Assembly (NCBI GenBank): GCA_013286465.1
Contig: JABDFR010000003.1
Location: 1-64,000, forward strand
Origin: Acidobacteriota bacterium
GTDB lineage: Bacteria > Acidobacteriota > Terriglobia > Acidiferrales > UBA7541
Length of the DNA: 64,000 nucleotides
Reading direction: 5' to 3'
Of the stretch, positions 1 to 8,651 are shown piece after piece. The position numbers and the translations under genes were made by a program. The notes beneath the pieces are model-generated. The model saw only the letters and a program-made list of their open reading frames with translations. It was not told the origin of the DNA and searched no databases. The first letter of the stretch is position 1; the number at the start of each line of letters is the position of its first letter.

Positions 1-80
1 CAAACGCCGGCAGCGGCAGCATTTCCCGGTTAGGCCCGCAGTTCGCCGATTGCCAGCCGAGAATATGCAGAGTTGAAGCC

Positions 81-1313
81 TTATACCAAGTCGACTATGG
101 AACCGAACTCGGGATCGGTTAGCCGTCGCCACGTTCGAACGGCGTAGTCATCGGACATCCCGGAGACGTAATCACACAACAGCCTGGCTCGCTTCGCTGC
201 CGAGCTTGCATTTTCGATCATCGTTTCAGCGTCTCTGTTAAGCAGGCGGTATTTGCGTGAATCTCGGCGAATATAGCTGAGGCATAGGACCTTGAATAGC
301 TGCATGAGCATTCGCTCCGCCTTGTATTCGAGCTGTTGAACAGCTGGGGAGGCGAACACTAAGTCTTCCGAAATCTTTTTCAGACATTTTAGCTGGCGCT
401 TTCTGCGATCCAAAACATCTAGTTTATAGCGATATCGATTCGTCTGGGACGGTCCGTCGATTTCAGTGATTTCGCACGCTTCTATGAAATCTCCTATACG
501 ATGTGCAGCGAATTTCGTGATGGTGTCGGTTCGAATCGCGTCAACGAGCTTTTCTACTATTCGATCATCTTTATGATCGCTTTTCCAGTCCTTAAGTTTC
601 TGCTCGGTGATAAACCTTGCATAGATCCCGTCCACCAAATCTCCGACGGAATATGCTACGTCATCAGCGTGGTTCATGATCTGGCATTCGATGCTCAATT
701 TGCCTTGATATTTGGGAGGTAGCCCTCGATTCGCGAATCTGAGGTACTTTCGCTGATCGTCATAGATAAAGTGGTTCTGCGTTTTGACGTCCGAGCGAGT
801 CTTCTTGTACTTCAAGACACCGTCCAGGAGCGCCCGAGTAGGATCCATTCCCTGCCTTTCTCCAGGGGACGGGCCGTGCCAAATAATCTCCGTTAGAAGT
901 CTAAGGGTCTGCGCGTTTGCCTCAAATCCGCCACAGTTTGCCATCAGTCTATTCAGTACGCGCTCACCAGCATGTCCAAACGGAGCATGCCCTATATCGT
1001 GGGCGAGACAGATGGCTTCAACTAGATCTGGATCGATGTAGAAGTCGCCCCCTAAGTGACGACTTTTCTTTCTGAGAAACACGCAGATAGACCTGCCGAT
1101 CTGCGAGACTTCGATCGTGTGAGTCAGGCGAGTTCTATAGAAATCATACTCTCCGGGTTTAAACACCTGCGTCTTTGCTTGCAACCTCCGAAAAGCATAG
1201 CTGTGAATGATGCGGTCTCGGTCAACTTGAAACGAAGTTCGATAGGAATCAGTCGGACGCGGAGACAGGGCTTCCTCATCGAAGGTACCGTAAAAATTGT
1301 TTTTGCATTCCAT
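81..1313 (-). CDS. HD-domain deoxynucleoside triphosphate triphosphohydrolase (dGTPase-like)
   Basis: Predicted soluble metal-dependent dNTPase of the dGTPase/HD superfamily, releasing triphosphate from dNTPs. Seen: a conserved N-terminal stretch around residues 30-60 (FRRLQAKTQVF), the first metal His in TRLTHTIEVSQIGRSI (H65), the HD pair in CLAHDIGHAPFGHAGE (H105/D106), and a late metal Asp in MNHADDVAYSVGDLVDGI (about D217). These are the four ligands of the family. The length of 410 aa fits the shorter dGTPase-like subgroup. It lies 256 bp downstream of a protein kinase on the same strand, so the two may share a transcript. Chromosomal dGTPases are usually dNTP-pool enzymes, while some deplete dNTPs against phage. 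The kinase neighbour makes a defence or stress role worth considering, but that is inference. The 256 bp between the genes holds only short reading frames that I could not assign. Confidence 0.88.
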   Translation of the reverse strand: MECKNNFYGTFDEEALSPRPTDSYRTSFQVDRDRIIHSYAFRRLQAKTQVFKPGEYDFYRTRLTHTIEVSQIGRSICVFLRKKSRHLGGDFYIDPDLVEAICLAHDIGHAPFGHAGERVLNRLMANCGGFEANAQTLRLLTEIIWHGPSPGERQGMDPTRALLDGVLKYKKTRSDVKTQNHFIYDDQRKYLRFANRGLPPKYQGKLSIECQIMNHADDVAYSVGDLVDGIYARFITEQKLKDWKSDHKDDRIVEKLVDAIRTDTITKFAAHRIGDFIEACEITEIDGPSQTNRYRYKLDVLDRRKRQLKCLKKISEDLVFASPAVQQLEYKAERMLMQLFKVLCLSYIRRDSRKYRLLNRDAETMIENASSAAKRARLLCDYVSGMSDDYAVRTWRRLTDPEFGSIVDLV

Positions 1314-1569
1314 TTGCAGGTTCCATGTTTACAGGCGAATGCGATAATCGTCAGTGAAATCAGATCGTTCGATATCTTTAGGGTTAGTAATCCATTAGAC
1401 ATAAAGACGACGTGCGGCCATTCTCCAAGATTCGTCTTGGCGCTTGACCATCCCTTTCTGGCCGTCCAAATCTGCGGGCAGCGGGTGGTGCGGCCTTCTC
1501 GGCTCACTCGCTCGTTTTCGGAGGCTCGCCAATCAGGCGAATGCTACGCCACTCGCCCCGGCTTAATTC

Positions 1570-3276
1570 TTACGTAAAGAACTGAACGTTTCCGCAGGCG
1601 TCGCAGATGAGGGGCCGTAGAAACAGGGACCTTCCACTATGTTCCGCGCTTTGGTTGACCGTTTTATAGAGCTGAATGATTGCGTGCTGACTCGTCACTC
1701 CGGCCATCGCGGGTGCGGGATGGTAATTTCCACGCCCGCACACCCGACAAACTATGGGAACTCCTTGACCGAGAGCTTGGCCGCCCCGATCGATTACCAT
1801 GAGCGTCTCGTCAACGAGTTCGAGAAGCTCAGCCGCGGAGGGCAGGCACTTTTCGGGTTCTACAACTACGCATTTATCCAGCAGATGGTTTATTAGGAAC
1901 ATCGCGGGATCTGCTTTGAACATGACTGAGACGTCATGGCGCTGCTCGTGTTGAGACTCGCGTGGAAGCTTCAGCTTTCCCGCCACCATACACCACAGCA
2001 GCTTTCCCAGCATGTAAACGTCGAAATTCGGGCGAACATCCTCTAGACGCTCGCCCAAGTCCGCCCAGTCAGGTATATAGTCCCTCGATCCCACCCGCTC
2101 GTCCTCAAGTGTGGGACGGTCCTCCGCACTCGGAAGAAAAACTATTCCGAAGTCGCCTAAAACCAGGTCTCCATCGTTGCCGACAAATATGTTTGCGGGC
2201 TTGATGTCTCTGTGGACGATGTTCTCGGCGTGCAAATTCGTAACGGCAGCTACGATCGAGCGAAATGCACGGAGCGCGTCGCGAGCCTTTCCGCGATACC
2301 GCGGAAGGTGATGCAACAGGCTTCGTTTCGGGAAGTACTCGGTGACGATCCAGCCCTCGTCGGCGTTTGAGTCAAGGAGTTTCAGCAGGCCCGGAAAATT
2401 CCGCTTGAGAACGTGAACCTCGCGCTTGAGCCTCTCGATGGCCTCTGCCTGTGCTCCCGGCTTGTCGGAGCGCACCTTAAATATTTTTAGTGCGCCGAGT
2501 TCCGACGGCACTTCCGGTCGCGCATAGTTCCACAGGCAATCGGCAAGGTGTGCGGCATCGTCGTGGCTAGGAGATGCCCACAAGTGAACAACGTCACGCA
2601 GGCTGTTCTTCCGCTCTATCACCCTCTTAGCGCTCCTCGCGAGGTAAACTTCGCTTTGTCCACCGCTGCCGAGGAGAGAAATTCGCTGCCATCCGCCTTC
2701 GTTTTCGGGTCTTTGCGCAGTTTCGGTCGGGTTTCCGCGTTGATCGAAGTCGGACTGCGCCAGAAGCCTCTCAAGCTTCATCCGTCCGATCGTAGCCTTG
2801 ATTGCCGCGAGGGACTGGGCCACAGATGCCGGTAGATTCGCAGCGAACGACTCTTCGGTGTTGCAGAGTTCGCCGATGCGGCCGATTGTGGAATCGCTAA
2901 AGCGCGCGTGATACTGCACCAAACAACTTTGCAGCGTAAGCGCAAGTTCCGACGCCCAGGAGGCGGCTTGCATCGCATCACTCGATTCGAGCCGAGAAAA
3001 TATGAACGCGGGCAATTCCTCGGTAGCCGCTGTGGCAGCAATCGCAACCACGGCCAAGGCTGGCGTGCTGATCGGTTGGCCGTTGACTATACGGCCGCGT
3101 ATCGGGTGACCTAGCAGGGTGTTGCGAAGGATATCGTATATCTTCGCCTTGTCGGCAGTGTTGGATTGGTGGTGGACCTTCGAAATCCAGTCTGCGGCCT
3201 CCTGACGGCTGGTCAATCCGTCTCGATAGGACTCAATGATTTTGATTACCTTGGCCGGGCCAATCATAAACCGCAC
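1570..3276 (-). CDS. Ser/Thr protein kinase with N-terminal helical domain and C-terminal zinc ribbon
   Basis: Cytoplasmic Hanks-type protein kinase of 568 aa. Residues 1-190 form an unrecognised, mainly helical region rich in Ala/Ser/Leu. The kinase domain begins near residue 198: glycine loop LGSGGQSEVYLA (202-213), ATP lysine in GALKIF (K264), catalytic loop VHRDIKPANI (H355-D357), and DFG (375-377) in LVLGDFGIVF. All key catalytic residues are present, so it should be active. There is a non-standard insert of about 45 residues between the glycine loop and the lysine. The C-terminus carries two Cys pairs (C510/C513 and C558/C561), a likely zinc ribbon and a possible substrate or nucleic-acid sensor. 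There is no membrane segment and no PASTA repeats, unlike cell-wall kinases. The start has an AGGAG ribosome site 8 nt upstream. It sits directly upstream of the dNTPase gene. The substrate is unknown. Confidence 0.85.
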   Translation of the reverse strand: MRFMIGPAKVIKIIESYRDGLTSRQEAADWISKVHHQSNTADKAKIYDILRNTLLGHPIRGRIVNGQPISTPALAVVAIAATAATEELPAFIFSRLESSDAMQAASWASELALTLQSCLVQYHARFSDSTIGRIGELCNTEESFAANLPASVAQSLAAIKATIGRMKLERLLAQSDFDQRGNPTETAQRPENEGGWQRISLLGSGGQSEVYLARSAKRVIERKNSLRDVVHLWASPSHDDAAHLADCLWNYARPEVPSELGALKIFKVRSDKPGAQAEAIERLKREVHVLKRNFPGLLKLLDSNADEGWIVTEYFPKRSLLHHLPRYRGKARDALRAFRSIVAAVTNLHAENIVHRDIKPANIFVGNDGDLVLGDFGIVFLPSAEDRPTLEDERVGSRDYIPDWADLGERLEDVRPNFDVYMLGKLLWCMVAGKLKLPRESQHEQRHDVSVMFKADPAMFLINHLLDKCVVVEPEKCLPSAAELLELVDETLMVIDRGGQALGQGVPIVCRVCGRGNYHPAPAMAGVTSQHAIIQLYKTVNQSAEHSGRSLFLRPLICDACGNVQFFT

Positions 3277-3394
3277 TCCTGCTTAAGAGGTTAGTGAAAT
3301 GCTATATCAAGTAGTTCCGAAAAAACACGGCGAGGGGTGCATATTTATTCCAGCGATTTAAACCTTCGCTGGCGAAAAGCTATTTTCGTTGGCT

Positions 3395-3502
3395 CTAGCG
3401 GCGCGTAGCGCGGCCGATTTGATCGAGCGTGTCGGGAACTTTGCGGGCGAGGAGGTCGAGGGCGGCGACTTGCTGGTTGGGTTTAGCGCGGGTTTGCTCG
3501 CA
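3395..3502 (-). pseudogene. Possible C-terminal gene remnant (35 codons)
   Basis: An open frame runs from just after a stop at 3503-3505 to a TAG at 3395-3397. Its translation (…NQQVAALDLLARKVPDTLDQIGRATRR) has the composition of a real protein end, but it has no start codon and nothing coding upstream in frame. It may be the tail of a gene lost by deletion. The family is not recognised and the call is weak. Confidence 0.2.
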
Positions 3503-3688
3503 TTATTCGAGGGTACGTCATAGATGCGCGGGCTGCGGGCGAAGAGGGGGGAGAGTGACGAGAATTCAAGGGCCGCGCCGGGATTCGCGCGTGAGGATGC
3601 TGACGTCGGCCCTTCGATTCCTCAGGGTGAAGCGTCGCGGGGGCAGCAAGCCGGGCGCCCCTACGACGGCAAAAGCGAAAGTCAAAAA

Positions 3689-3707
3689 CGCCGGCTGGCA
3701 GCCGGCG
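3689..3707. repeat. Perfect inverted repeat (REP-like hairpin)
   Basis: CGCCGGCT-GGC-AGCCGGCG is an 8-bp perfect stem with a 3-nt loop. It resembles the short GC-rich intergenic palindromes common in bacterial genomes. It does not belong to the GGGAGGG/CCCTCCC family found later in the window. There is no T-run, so it is unlikely to be an intrinsic terminator. Confidence 0.5.
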
Positions 3708-3770
3708 CTACGACGGCTGTGGAAACGGGCAGGGAAGACGAAGAGCCTCGCCATTTCATCCGACGCACTT

Positions 3771-3793
3771 TAGTATTGACTAAGTCAGTACTA
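3771..3793. promoter_or_regulatory. Operator-like palindrome
   Basis: TAGTATTGACT-A-AGTCAGTACTA is two 11-bp arms around a central A with a single mismatch. The left arm contains a TTGACT that could serve as a -35 element, so a dimeric repressor bound here would block it. Which gene is controlled is unclear; the nearest downstream gene on the plus strand is nadE, 590 bp away. The binding protein is unknown. Confidence 0.45.
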
Positions 3794-3951
3794 TATGCTA
3801 CCGTATTGCCGGCTCCATCCGAGGGCCGCGGTAAATTCGAAACAGGAGGCGTGTGCTCATCCAAAAAGGGAACTGCCACCACCATCGCAGTAAACCTCGC
3901 CTCAAAATCCGCCCAGGCCCATGTTTCAAAGAACTGAAAGGCCCACCAAAT

Positions 3952-4222
3952 CTAATCGGGACACCAAATTATTAGAAACCCGCGCAACACCAACAAAACA
4001 AAGCAGGCAGCCTCGCTCTAATCGGGACAAAAACCGTGTTTTCAACGCGAACGTCAAAGCATCCGCGAAAGCACCCAGCCCCGCAAGCTACGCCGCAAAT
4101 CTCAGACATCGCAAACAAAAAGCGAATACGCGACCCCCTAATTTTGTAGCGATTAAAACGCCACCCGATCGATTGTTTTCTTACACTTACACCCCATTTT
4201 TAATCTCACCATGTAGCGATTA
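3952..4222. repeat. Four copies of an 11-bp motif, TGTNNCGATTA
   Basis: TAATCGGGACA occurs at 3953-3963 and 4019-4029, which is TGTCCCGATTA on the minus strand. TGTAGCGATTA occurs at 4145-4155 and 4212-4222 on the plus strand. The two pairs are in opposite orientation, and copies within each pair are 66 and 67 bp apart. The array lies immediately upstream of nadE. It could be a regulator-binding array or the remains of a repeated unit. Confidence 0.45.
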
Positions 4223-4384
4223 CTTCTCGCTGCAAAAAAGTAGCGCTGGAGTCCCCGCCGGCTTCCGACGAGCAACCAACACACCCAACCCCGCAGTCCC
4301 GGACGGACTCAAAAACAAACCCCCACCACCGCCTACCCTCCCGAATTGAATTCGGGCCGCGCAGACCGTATCCTATGAGCTCGC

Positions 4385-6022
4385 ATGAAGATCGCCCTGG
4401 CCCAATTCAACCCCACCGTCGGCGACTTCGACGGCAACTCCGCGCGCATCCTGGATTTAGCCCAACAAGCCAAATCCCGCGGCGCCGATCTAGCCGTCTT
4501 CACCGAACTCTGCCTCTGCGGCTACCCGCCGCAAGATCTGGTCGAGCGCCCAGCTTTCCTGGCCCGCAATCAATCCGAACTCAAGCGCCTGGCCAAAGCC
4601 ATCCCGCTGCCATCGATCGTCGGCTACGTAGGCCGCGCCCAGGACGACACCGGCAAACCCGCTGCCAATTCGGCAGCATTAATCGCCAATGGCCGCGTTC
4701 TCTTCGAGCAGCGAAAAATGCTGCTGCCCACCTACGACGTCTTCGACGAATCGCGCTACTTCCAGCCGGCGCATTCGCAAACCATCATTCCTTTGAACGG
4801 CGAGCAACTAGGAATTACGATTTGCGAAGATTGCTGGAACGACAAAATTTTCTGGCCGCAGCGCCTCTACGATCGCGATCCGGTAGCCGAGCTAGTCGGG
4901 AAGGGAACTACCCTGCTGCTGAATATCTCGGCCTCGCCCTACACCATGGACAAGCAAGGCTTGCGCCTGGATATGCTAACGTCGCTAGCCCGCGAGCATC
5001 GCGTCCCGGTCGTTTACGTGAATCAGGTAGGCGGCAACGACAGCCTGATCTTCGACGGCTCAAGCGTCGCGATCATGCCCGACGGCCGCATCGCGGCGCA
5101 GGCCAAAGCCTTCGAAGAAGATTTAGTTCTCTTCGACACCGCAACCGGCGAAGGCGACATCCACTGTCAACCGACGAACGAGCTGGAAGTAGCTTACCGC
5201 GCGCTAGTCTGCGGCACTCGCGATTATGTCCACAAATGCGGCTTCAGCAAAGCGGTAGTAGGTCTGAGCGGTGGCATCGATTCCGCGCTGGTCGCAGCGA
5301 TAGCGGTCGATGCCCTGGGCCACGAAAATGTCCTCGGGGTAGCGATGCCGGGCCCCTACTCCTCAGAAGGCAGCGCCCGCGACGCCAGAAAGCTAGCCGA
5401 AAATCTGAAGCTGTCGTTCCTGGTCCTGCCTATCGACGAAGTTTTCACCGCCTATCGCAACGACTTGAAAGGCGCGTTCCTGGGCCTGCCGGAAGACGCC
5501 ACCGAAGAAAACATCCAGGCCCGCATCCGCGGCAATCTGCTGATGGCCCTCTCCAACAAATTCGGCTCGCTGGTCCTGAGCACCGGAAACAAATCCGAAA
5601 TGTCGGTAGGCTATTGCACCCTCTACGGCGATATGGCCGGCGGCCTGGCAGTGATCTCGGATGTACCAAAAGTAATGGTCTACGAACTTGCGAAATGGCG
5701 AAATCGCGAGAGGGAAGTCATTCCCGAGGAAACGCTCACCAAAGCCCCCTCAGCCGAGCTCAAGCCCAATCAGAAGGACTCCGATTCTCTGCCGCCCTAC
5801 GACGTCCTGGATCGCATCCTGAAGGCCTACGTAGAGGATCTACAGAGCCCACAAGAAATCTCCGAGCTACACGACTTCCCGCTCGAGATGGTGCGCGATA
5901 TAGCCCGTCGCGTCGATCGCAACGAATACAAACGCAAACAGGCAGCCCCGGGACTGAAGATCACATCGAAAGCCTTCAGCGTAGGGCGACGCTTCCCGAT
6001 CGCCAATCGATTCGTGCCATGA
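4385..6022 (+). CDS. nadE: Glutamine-dependent NAD+ synthetase
   Basis: Last step of NAD biosynthesis: amidation of nicotinic acid adenine dinucleotide using ammonia from glutamine. It is a two-domain enzyme of 545 aa. The N-terminal nitrilase-type glutaminase (about 1-265) shows the Glu-Lys-Cys triad: Glu in FTELCLCGY (E41), Lys in EQRKMLLPTYD (K111) and Cys in ITICEDCW (C147). The C-terminal ATP-dependent synthetase (about 270-545) has the P-loop-like VVGLSGGIDSALV (SGGIDS at 295-300), followed by the STGNKSEMSVGYCTLYGDMAGG region typical of the family. Length and order match bacterial glutamine-dependent NadE. The ATG at 4385 begins the MKIALAQFNPTVGD opening normal for the family. A dsbA-like gene follows 34 bp downstream on the same strand, so co-transcription is possible. 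The codon choice, rich in C-ending codons, matches the downstream gene. Confidence 0.97.
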   Translation: MKIALAQFNPTVGDFDGNSARILDLAQQAKSRGADLAVFTELCLCGYPPQDLVERPAFLARNQSELKRLAKAIPLPSIVGYVGRAQDDTGKPAANSAALIANGRVLFEQRKMLLPTYDVFDESRYFQPAHSQTIIPLNGEQLGITICEDCWNDKIFWPQRLYDRDPVAELVGKGTTLLLNISASPYTMDKQGLRLDMLTSLAREHRVPVVYVNQVGGNDSLIFDGSSVAIMPDGRIAAQAKAFEEDLVLFDTATGEGDIHCQPTNELEVAYRALVCGTRDYVHKCGFSKAVVGLSGGIDSALVAAIAVDALGHENVLGVAMPGPYSSEGSARDARKLAENLKLSFLVLPIDEVFTAYRNDLKGAFLGLPEDATEENIQARIRGNLLMALSNKFGSLVLSTGNKSEMSVGYCTLYGDMAGGLAVISDVPKVMVYELAKWRNREREVIPEETLTKAPSAELKPNQKDSDSLPPYDVLDRILKAYVEDLQSPQEISELHDFPLEMVRDIARRVDRNEYKRKQAAPGLKITSKAFSVGRRFPIANRFVP

Positions 6023-6056
6023 ACGTACTAAGTAAGTTTGCAAGGAGTTTCGCCGA

Positions 6057-6959
6057 ATGAAACGCCGACTCTACGTAGTCCTCAGTTTAGTTTTGCTGTG
6101 CGGCATGGCCGGTACACGAGCCCAGGCACAGCAAACGCCGGCCAGCGCGCCAGACCAAGCACACCTGATCGCCTCGGTCGAATCCTACCTTCGCAATTTG
6201 TTCGGCTGGGGCAAAGAAATCCAAGTCAAACTGGGCCCAATTAAAGACTCCGAAATCCCAGGCTTCTACGACGTGCCGATCGCGGTAACTTTCCAGGACC
6301 AAACCGAGGACGGCATCGTCTACGCCAGCAAAGACGGCAAATTCATAATCCGCGGCGAGCTCTACAACACAACCAAAGACCCCTTCGCCGACATCCGCTC
6401 CAAACTAGTAACCAAAGATTCCCCGTCAGCCGGCCCCGCCGACGCCAAAGTAACGGTAGTAGAATTCAGCGATTTCCAATGCCCACACTGCAAAATCCTA
6501 AGCCAAAACCTAAAGCCGCTAGAGACCAAATACCCCCAAATCCGCATAGTCTTCAAAAGCTTCCCGCTAGTCCAAATCCATCCCTGGGCCATGACCGCCG
6601 CCCTGGCCACCCGCTGCGCCTACCAATCGTCACCCCAAGCCTTCTGGAAGATGCACGACGCCATCTTCCAACAGCAGGATCTAATCTCGGCAGACACTGT
6701 CTACGACAAACTAACCGAATTCGCCGCAGCCGCAGGCCTAACCCGCGAAGACTTCAAAGCCTGCCTAGCCGACCCCGCCACGCAAAAATCAGTAGACGCC
6801 GACCTAGCCCTAGGCAAGGCCCTAAAAATCAATAGCACGCCCACAGTCTTCGTAAACGGCCGAGAAAACGTAGGCGGCGACCCGGCGATGTTACAGCAAC
6901 AAATAGACTTCGAGCTAAATAGCCAACAACCCCCAAATCCTCAAACCCAAGCGAGATAG
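6057..6959 (+). CDS. Exported DsbA/DsbC-like thiol-disulfide oxidoreductase
   Basis: Periplasmic thioredoxin-fold protein, 300 aa. Residues 1-25 form a Sec signal peptide (MKRRLYVVLSLVLLCGMAG…AQA). Residues 30-115 form a small N-terminal domain whose VYASKDGKFIIRGELYN segment recalls the dimerisation domain of DsbC/DsbG. The catalytic domain begins near residue 125 with VTVVEFSDFQCPHCKILSQ; the CPHC active site is at 142-145. The cis-proline loop is in INSTPTVFVNG. The CPHC dipeptide is the strongly oxidising DsbA type, so disulfide formation in exported proteins is likely; isomerase activity is possible given the N-terminal domain. An AAGGAG ribosome site precedes the ATG. It lies 34 bp after nadE, with no functional link apparent. 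The 3' end is followed by about 95 bp before the candidate left phage junction. Confidence 0.9.
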   Translation: MKRRLYVVLSLVLLCGMAGTRAQAQQTPASAPDQAHLIASVESYLRNLFGWGKEIQVKLGPIKDSEIPGFYDVPIAVTFQDQTEDGIVYASKDGKFIIRGELYNTTKDPFADIRSKLVTKDSPSAGPADAKVTVVEFSDFQCPHCKILSQNLKPLETKYPQIRIVFKSFPLVQIHPWAMTAALATRCAYQSSPQAFWKMHDAIFQQQDLISADTVYDKLTEFAAAAGLTREDFKACLADPATQKSVDADLALGKALKINSTPTVFVNGRENVGGDPAMLQQQIDFELNSQQPPNPQTQAR

Positions 6960-7055
6960 AAACTCGATCAAGATAACCGCAAAGCCCAAGAAAAACGCCC
7001 GCTCCCCATCTGTGACATAATAACTATTACCAGATGTCAAGGGAAATGTGCGCCA

Positions 7056-7066
7056 GTCCGATTGCT
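7056..7066 (+). repeat. Candidate left attachment-site core
   Basis: GTCCGATTGCT, identical and in the same orientation to 36929-36939. The pair brackets exactly the phage-type gene block (7086-36827). No tRNA gene is present at either end. Eleven bases is short, so chance identity cannot be excluded. Confidence 0.4.
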
Positions 7067-7085
7067 CGACTGCTCGGCTGGGAGA

Positions 7086-7889
7086 TTAGCGAATTCGACT
7101 TACGCTTATACTTACTATGGCGCCTATCGTTAGCCACTTTGCGTTTTGCTTCATGCGATGCCAGACGTTGCCGCCTTTCGCGGTAGTTAGGGCCGCGTTG
7201 CGTTCCTGGACTAAGGACGCTGAGCGGATCTTTTCGTCTTCCAGATCGGCTTGGGATACGGACAGTTGCGCTTCGCATGATCGGCAATTCTGAATCCTGT
7301 CAAATAACGATTTTAGGTCCGCCGTCGGGATTGGGGTCGTATCAATGGCAGTCGAGTTCGGGGCTACGTCGGTAGGTGAGGTGGAATCGCCATTTTGACG
7401 CGGTGCGGGGCTGTCGGGGGAGTGAGATTTGCTGGCGAAAAGATCTGCGATGTCGGACTTCAATATTGAGATTGCTGGGCTGGCTACTTCGGACTGGGAG
7501 GAAAGAGACTTACGGCAATTAGTAGCTGTGGCATCGGGGAGTATCGCGGTTTCGGGCCGCAGACTTACCTTCTTGGGATTTGGTTGCTCGATACTCAGAG
7601 TTGCGCCTCGCGTGGTGGATTGCGGAAGGTCAGGAAATTGCTCTAGAGCATTTGCGATCTGCTGGGGTGTTTGCACGGTTTTACGCGTGGCGGCGATTTG
7701 GGATAGTGTGGCCTTCAGGTCCGCGTCTCGGGTCTGCTCTCGCAATTCCGCTGCGTTGATGATTTGTTGCTGGGTGGCGATGGATTTTTCGAGGCGTGCG
7801 CGGTCATTGCGGGATTCTCGCCAAGTGATCGCGGCGAAGGCTATCACGATGACAAAAATAATTGCGAAGGCAGTTTTTTCTAAAGTCAT
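7086..7889 (-). CDS. Phage membrane-anchored coiled-coil protein (possible inner-membrane spanin)
   Basis: 267 aa, last gene of the phage block. One N-terminal membrane helix (residues 5-24, TAFAIIFVIVIAFAAITW) is followed by a charged heptad-like region (about 25-75) and a long Ser/Thr/Pro-rich low-complexity stretch (80-190). A further coiled-coil segment lies at about 190-250, with the end at SVSRIR. A membrane anchor plus periplasmic coiled coil, close to a lytic transglycosylase, is the layout of Rz-type i-spanins. The length is well above typical spanins and I see no partner o-spanin. A structural or host-derived membrane protein remains possible. The codons for NCRSCEA give one Cys pair of unknown use. 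Confidence 0.45.
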   Translation of the reverse strand: MTLEKTAFAIIFVIVIAFAAITWRESRNDRARLEKSIATQQQIINAAELREQTRDADLKATLSQIAATRKTVQTPQQIANALEQFPDLPQSTTRGATLSIEQPNPKKVSLRPETAILPDATATNCRKSLSSQSEVASPAISILKSDIADLFASKSHSPDSPAPRQNGDSTSPTDVAPNSTAIDTTPIPTADLKSLFDRIQNCRSCEAQLSVSQADLEDEKIRSASLVQERNAALTTAKGGNVWHRMKQNAKWLTIGAIVSISVSRIR

Positions 7890-8156
7890 ACGGCACCCGA
7901 CGGCTGTAGTGAAACTAATCGTTGAAACAAAAACTTGCGAGATGACAAACTAGGGTCAGGCCAAACGTCGCTAGAGAATGTCTGGATCTTTACGACTAGA
8001 TGTTCTTTCCTGCAAGAAAAAAATCATGTGGACAACAGCTTTCGCAAGTGAACTGGGTTAGCGATCAACAGGAAAGCCCTCTAACAAGGCTGGGCCAGCC
8101 TGCGCGAGCGAGGGCATGCGGCGAATGGAGGCCGCGATCTGTACAAATCATCTGCG

Positions 8157-8612
8157 TTACCGCAGACCAATGTAGTTCGACCTTCTGGCCTCGACTTCAG
8201 CTGCGTAGTCGGAGTTCGCGCCACCGTTCCAGAATTGCAGAGCCTGATGTTCGTTCCCGCGAGCGATTTCTAATTTCTTGCTAAACAGGGCACAGCCGAC
8301 TTCAACACCAACCGTCGGGTCGCACAACTCGCTCAGGAACCGGCCCGTGAAGCCTGTCTCTCGAGCGGACTCTCCCATTACCTGCATAAGGCCCCAAGAG
8401 ATCGCGCGACTATAAGCTTCAGTATTTGTGGGTGGTTCGACCTTATTGTTGGTAAATAGCGGGGCTACGTACTTCGCAAAAAATCCGGGTTCGTAACGAA
8501 TAGCATAAGGATTCCATGCGGATTCTTGTTCAATGATAGCGCAGACGAGGGAGGGATCTAGCGAGTGGCGGCTGGCTATAGCTCGGGCAGTCGTAATTAG
8601 GGAGTTGTCCAT
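8157..8612 (-). CDS. Phage lytic transglycosylase (SLT-type endolysin)
   Basis: Compact 151-aa peptidoglycan-cleaving enzyme of the soluble lytic transglycosylase (goose-lysozyme-like) fold. It shows the catalytic Glu region CAIIEQESAWNPYAIR (E28 or its neighbour), the AISWGLMQVMGESARETG motif that lines the glycan cleft, and a terminal LQFWNGG segment equivalent to the AYNxG motif of the family. It has no signal peptide, so export would need a holin. Small membrane proteins at 8652-8903 and 7086-7889 on either side support a lysis cassette. It cleaves the MurNAc-GlcNAc bond non-hydrolytically if it behaves like relatives. About 267 bp between its 3' end and the next gene hold no recognisable gene. 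Confidence 0.85.
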   Translation of the reverse strand: MDNSLITTARAIASRHSLDPSLVCAIIEQESAWNPYAIRYEPGFFAKYVAPLFTNNKVEPPTNTEAYSRAISWGLMQVMGESARETGFTGRFLSELCDPTVGVEVGCALFSKKLEIARGNEHQALQFWNGGANSDYAAEVEARRSNYIGLR

Positions 8613-8651
8613 TTATATGTCAAGTCACGATTCACAAAAACTCTGCCGTCG

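Larger units (their letters stand above)
3277..4384. other. 1.1-kb non-coding region upstream of nadE
   Basis: No convincing complete gene. The region holds a 35-codon gene-end fragment, a perfect GC hairpin, an operator-like palindrome and four copies of an 11-bp motif, each listed separately. A Shine-Dalgarno-like AGGAGG at about 3844-3849 precedes overlapping GTG codons at 3851 and 3853. These open frames of only 28 and about 40 codons with no recognisable product, so I do not call a gene. Longer open frames over 3429-4349 have Arg/Pro/Ser-rich translations with no domain-like pattern and are probably fortuitous. Confidence 0.5.

Noticed and set aside
1314-1569. Open stretches between the kinase and dNTPase genes
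   Set aside because: The kinase frame reopens for 21 codons after its stop, and other short frames exist, but none has a ribosome site and a recognisable product, so no gene or read-through is claimed.
3429-4349. Overlapping plus-strand open frames upstream of nadE
   Set aside because: Composition is Arg/Pro/Lys-rich with hairpin and repeat DNA inside; no domain and weak start signals.
4375-6060. Long plus-strand open frame over the nadE gene in another frame
   Set aside because: It is Arg/Pro/Ser-rich with no domain pattern, while the frame at 4385-6022 shows every NadE motif.
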